Assembly: GCA_903903205.1 (NCBI GenBank)
Contig: CAIUXU010000548.1
Coordinates: 1-8,757 of the forward strand
Source: an uncultured Syntrophobacterales bacterium
GTDB taxonomy: Bacteria; Desulfobacterota; Syntrophia; Syntrophales; UBA5619
Reading direction: 5' to 3'
DNA: 8,757 nt
Shown here: positions 6,863-8,757 of the stretch, piece after piece
Position numbering within the stretch: position 1 is the stretch's first letter
Layout: each line of letters opens with the position of its first letter
Program-made: the position numbers and the translations under genes
The notes under the pieces: model-generated
Told to the model about the DNA's origin: nothing
Databases searched by the model: none
The model's input: only the letters and a program-made list of their open reading frames with translations

Positions 6863-7371
6863 AGGGCGCAATCAGCGGCACGGCATTCGTATATGGCGCC
6901 AATGTTGACACGGATCAGATCTATCCCGGCGGCTATCTCGACCTTACAGACCCGGAGCTCGTGGCCAGGCACGCGATGGAAAGGGTTGATCCCGACTTTG
7001 TCAAGGAGGTAAAACCGGGAGACATGATTGTCGCCGGCGCCAATTTCGGTTGCGGGTCCAGCCGCGAACATGCCGCGGTGACATTGAAGGCGGCCGGCAT
7101 TGCGGTTGTGCTCGCCGACTCCTTTGCCCGCATCTTCTACCGCAATGCGATCAATCTGGGGCTGCCGCTTCTCGTCTGTACCGGCATCGCCAGGTTGGTA
7201 AAGCGGGGTGATCTGCTGAGCGTGGATCTGGCAACGGGCGCGGTGATCAATCGAACATCCGGCGCAACCGCTACGGCTGAGCCTCTCTCCGCCTACGTGA
7301 TGGCCATTCTGGAGAGCGGCGGCGTCAAACCCATGATACGGAAACAACGAGGGCTTCCTGTGGAGGGATGA
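6859..7371 (+). CDS. LeuD/homoaconitase-family hydro-lyase, small subunit
   Basis: Small swivel-domain subunit (aconitase domain 4) that completes the active site of the preceding large subunit; 170 residues, standard for the short LeuD/HacB type. Diagnostic segments: YGANVDTDQIYPGGYL at residues 12-27, GANFGCGSSREHA at 60-72, and SFARIFYRNAINLGLPLL. The ATG overlaps the large-subunit stop by four bases (ATGA), with GAGG a few bases upstream; an open frame continues upstream to 6655 but that part lies inside the large subunit in another frame and is not the start. The residues just after the conserved YL (positions 26-27), a loop linked to substrate choice in related enzymes, are D-L-T-D here. 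Together the two subunits should form a 3-isopropylmalate dehydratase-like enzyme of unknown specificity working downstream of the TctABC transporter. Confidence 0.94.
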   Translation: MKGAISGTAFVYGANVDTDQIYPGGYLDLTDPELVARHAMERVDPDFVKEVKPGDMIVAGANFGCGSSREHAAVTLKAAGIAVVLADSFARIFYRNAINLGLPLLVCTGIARLVKRGDLLSVDLATGAVINRTSGATATAEPLSAYVMAILESGGVKPMIRKQRGLPVEG

Positions 7372-7380
7372 ACCCCCTCG

Positions 7381-7395
7381 TGCGGATATTCCGCA
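7381..7395 (+). other. Intergenic stem-loop upstream of tctC
   Basis: TGCGGA (7381-7386) and TCCGCA (7390-7395) form a perfect 6-bp stem with a TAT loop, in the 55-base gap between the hydro-lyase small subunit and tctC. The following bases (AAACCATTAACCATTTTT) include a short T-run, but it begins too far from the stem for a standard terminator. A role in mRNA stabilisation or partial attenuation before the binding-protein gene is possible. Confidence 0.35.
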
Positions 7396-7426
7396 AAACC
7401 ATTAACCATTTTTGAGGAGGAAAGAG

Positions 7427-8398
7427 ATGAAAAAAAATGCTATCGGCTGTACCGCTCTTGTTGCCATCCTTGCCCTGGTCTGGGTCGGTGTGGCCACTGC
7501 AGCGGAAAAGTTCCCCAGCAAGCGGATCACCTACAACATCTGTTTCAACCCCGGCGGAGAGTCGGACATCACCGCCCGGTTCCAGGAACAGGCACTGAAG
7601 AAGGCGCTCGGCCAGGATGTCACCATCAACTATAAGATTGGCGGCGGCGGGGCCCTCTGCTGGGCTGAATTGGTCCAGAGCAAGCCGGACGGCTATACGA
7701 TCGCCGGCCACAACCTGCCCCACATCGCGCTCCAGCCCCTGGAGATGGGCAATGCCGGGTACAAGACCCTGGATCTCAAGAATATCTACATGTTCGAGAG
7801 CACACCGAATCTTCTGATGGTCCGGAATGACAGCCCCTACAAGACCCTCAAGGATTTCGTTGATGCTGCCAAAAAGAGCCCCCCCGGCGTCTTTACGATT
7901 GGGGGCAGCGGCACCTCTTCAGCCAACGATCTGGGGACCACGATGCTCAGCAAGGCTGCTGGAATCCAGTTGACCTACATCCCCTTCGGCGGGACAGGTT
8001 CGGCCATTCCCGCCCTGCTGGGCGGACATGTGACGGCCTTGATGACCTATTCCACCATGGGGGCCCAGTACAAGGGCAAATTCCGTGGTTTGGCCATGGC
8101 GTCGGAGAAACGGATGGAGGTTCTCCCCGACATTCCGACCTTCAAGGAGCAGGGATACGACATCGTGGAGGGCGCCTACCGGGGTGTCGCAGCCCCTCCG
8201 GGGACTCCGGATGATGTCATCAAAATTCTTGCCGATGCCTTCGAGAAGGTCATGAAAGACCCGGAGGTCAAGAAAAAGATGGATCAGAACGCCTTTAAAA
8301 CCGAGCTCATGGGGCCCGAGGAGTCCTTGGCCCTGGTGAAGAAGAAGATGGTCGAATACGAAGTCATCATGAAGGAATTGGGGCGGATCAAGAAGTAA
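7427..8398 (+). CDS. tctC: Tripartite tricarboxylate transporter substrate-binding protein (TctC/Bug family)
   Basis: Periplasmic solute receptor for the TTT system, 323 residues, the normal size. Residues 1-26 form a clear Sec signal peptide (MKKN, a hydrophobic core, then VATAA before EKFPSK). After it comes the Bug-family first strand and loop (SKRITYNICFNPGGESD, residues 31-47), where the conserved D47 belongs to the carboxylate-binding loop; then GGGGALCWAELVQSKPDGYT, the second ligand loop GGSGTSSANDLG (159-170), YIPFGGTGSAIPALLGGHV and the late AAPPGTPDDVI. The usual aromatic PF before PGG is replaced by CFN. The start at 7427 has an excellent ribosome site GAGGAGG (7414-7420) six bases away. 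Its place after the catabolic genes, not before tctB, is less common. Bug proteins bind varied carboxylates, so the ligand stays open. Confidence 0.95.
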   Translation: MKKNAIGCTALVAILALVWVGVATAAEKFPSKRITYNICFNPGGESDITARFQEQALKKALGQDVTINYKIGGGGALCWAELVQSKPDGYTIAGHNLPHIALQPLEMGNAGYKTLDLKNIYMFESTPNLLMVRNDSPYKTLKDFVDAAKKSPPGVFTIGGSGTSSANDLGTTMLSKAAGIQLTYIPFGGTGSAIPALLGGHVTALMTYSTMGAQYKGKFRGLAMASEKRMEVLPDIPTFKEQGYDIVEGAYRGVAAPPGTPDDVIKILADAFEKVMKDPEVKKKMDQNAFKTELMGPEESLALVKKKMVEYEVIMKELGRIKK

Positions 8399-8405
8399 TG
8401 CTCTT

Positions 8406-8542
8406 GTCAAAAGTCGAAAGCTTGTCCTCGCGAAGGCGGGGATGCCCAGCAACCGTCATTCCGGCGAAAGCCGGAATCCAGACATTTCAGTGTGTTACGA
8501 AAACACTGGATACCGGTTTTCACCGGTATGACGTCTTTTGAC
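8406..8542. repeat. Compound palindromic repeat element (MITE- or REP-like)
   Basis: The ends are an 8-bp inverted repeat, GTCAAAAG (8406-8413) and CTTTTGAC (8535-8542). Inside, 8454-8481 and 8506-8533 are 28-base imperfect inverted copies of each other (24 of 28 match). Each copy is itself a hairpin with an 8-bp perfect stem: ATTCCGGC-GAAA-GCCGGAAT and ATACCGGT-TTTC-ACCGGTAT. Between them CAGTGT (8488-8493) pairs with ACACTG (8503-8508). A third, degenerate unit (TCCTCGC-GAAG-GCGGGGA, 8425-8442) lies at the left. The core resembles the CGTCATTCC...GGAATCCAG repeats common in deltaproteobacterial genomes (recognised from memory, not searched). No reading frame or transposase is present. It fills about half of the tctC to enolase-superfamily gap. 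Confidence 0.8.
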
Positions 8543-8568
8543 GAGGTCGCAAAAATAGAGGATACCAG

Positions 8569-8597
8569 TTTAAGTATCTAATCTTATTAACTACATG
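8569..8597 (+). promoter_or_regulatory. Weak candidate promoter for the enolase-superfamily gene
   Basis: TTTAAG (8569-8574), a 17-base AT-rich spacer and TACATG (8592-8597) have proper spacing but match the sigma70 consensus at only three of six positions in each box. The local AT-richness against a GC-rich background supports a promoter somewhere in 8550-8610. If used, the 13-bp stem-loop downstream would be in the 5' leader. Confidence 0.2.
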
Positions 8598-8614
8598 CCG
8601 TTGAGATATTTACG

Positions 8615-8649
8615 ATCGGCTCCCCGTTCGTTGCGGACGGGGAGCCGAT
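8615..8649 (+). other. Perfect 13-bp stem-loop upstream of the enolase-superfamily gene
   Basis: ATCGGCTCCCCGT (8615-8627) and ACGGGGAGCCGAT (8637-8649) are perfectly complementary around a 9-base loop. The stem ends 10 bases before the GGAG ribosome site (8660-8663). The following bases (AAAGTTTGTC) lack the T-tract of an intrinsic terminator. It may end the tctC transcript inefficiently, protect a 3' end, or regulate the next gene from its leader. Confidence 0.6.
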
Positions 8650-8673
8650 AAAGTTTGTCGGAGAAAAGAGATC

Positions 8674-8757
8674 ATGAAAATCACCAAAGTCAGGGTCGAA
8701 TTGTTGCGCATGCCGCTGCCGCGCCCGATGCAGGCGGCCTCCTCCAGTGACAAGAAG
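8674..8757 (+). CDS. Enolase-superfamily (mandelate racemase/muconate lactonizing enzyme) protein, N-terminal fragment
   Basis: Only 28 codons are in the window; the rest lies beyond the right edge. The start MKITKVRVELLRMPLPRPM is the typical first strand and turn of the MR/MLE capping domain, where a short beta strand (ITKVRV) leads to a Pro-rich segment near the substrate loops. Enzymes of this superfamily abstract the proton next to a carboxylate, and many are acid-sugar dehydratases, racemases or cycloisomerases. The catalytic barrel, with the Lys/His bases and metal ligands, cannot be seen. GGAG (8660-8663) ten bases before the ATG, or the nearer AAGAG (8666-8670), serves as ribosome site. 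Its orientation after tctC fits the same carboxylate pathway, but the 275-base gap means it may have its own promoter. Confidence 0.7.
   Translation, partial: MKITKVRVELLRMPLPRPMQAASSSDKK

Noticed and set aside
8454..8533. Possible CRISPR repeat-spacer units
   Set aside because: The two 28-base units are in inverted, not direct, orientation and are palindromic hairpins with only one short interval between them; this is a REP/MITE-like repeat.
8406..8649. Possible tRNA or other structured RNA gene in the tctC downstream gap
   Set aside because: The multi-hairpin shape superficially recalls a cloverleaf, but there is no T-loop consensus, no CCA-adjacent acceptor stem and no anticodon arm; the repeat explanation is sufficient.

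Overview
The window is GC-rich, gene-dense bacterial DNA. The gene content (anaerobic glycerol-3-phosphate dehydrogenase, a tripartite tricarboxylate transporter, Fe-S hydro-lyase) and two kinds of dispersed palindromic repeat suggest an anaerobic proteobacterium or Desulfobacterota-like organism. That placement is inference from gene content and repeat style; the window has no rRNA or other phylogenetic marker.

Layout. The left third (1-3211) lies on the minus strand and is a glpABC operon read right to left: glpA (FAD and BFD-type Fe-S subunit), glpB (flavoprotein subunit) and the first 126 codons of glpC (two [4Fe-4S] motifs), cut by the window edge. Both gene junctions are 4-base ATGA overlaps. 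The last ~20 codons of glpA run through a dispersed palindromic repeat. A good sigma70-type promoter for this operon lies at 3283-3311.

The divergent intergenic region (3212-3525) also holds the leader of a plus-strand operon. It contains three consecutive stem-loops and an exact 9-base duplication of the Shine-Dalgarno region, with a complementary segment between the two copies.

The right part (3526-8757) is a plus-strand catabolic cassette: tctB and tctA (membrane subunits of a TTT transporter), the large and small subunits of a LeuCD/homoaconitase-family hydro-lyase, tctC (periplasmic binding protein), and then, after a 275-base gap, the start of an enolase-superfamily (mandelate racemase/muconate lactonizing) gene. 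The gap holds a compound palindromic repeat and a perfect 13-bp stem-loop.

Working model (inference). TctC captures a carboxylic acid in the periplasm and TctAB imports it. The LeuCD-type enzyme isomerises or (de)hydrates it, possibly together with the enolase-superfamily enzyme. The substrate cannot be named from sequence. No leucine-biosynthesis partner (leuA, leuB) is in view, so the LeuCD pair is probably catabolic.
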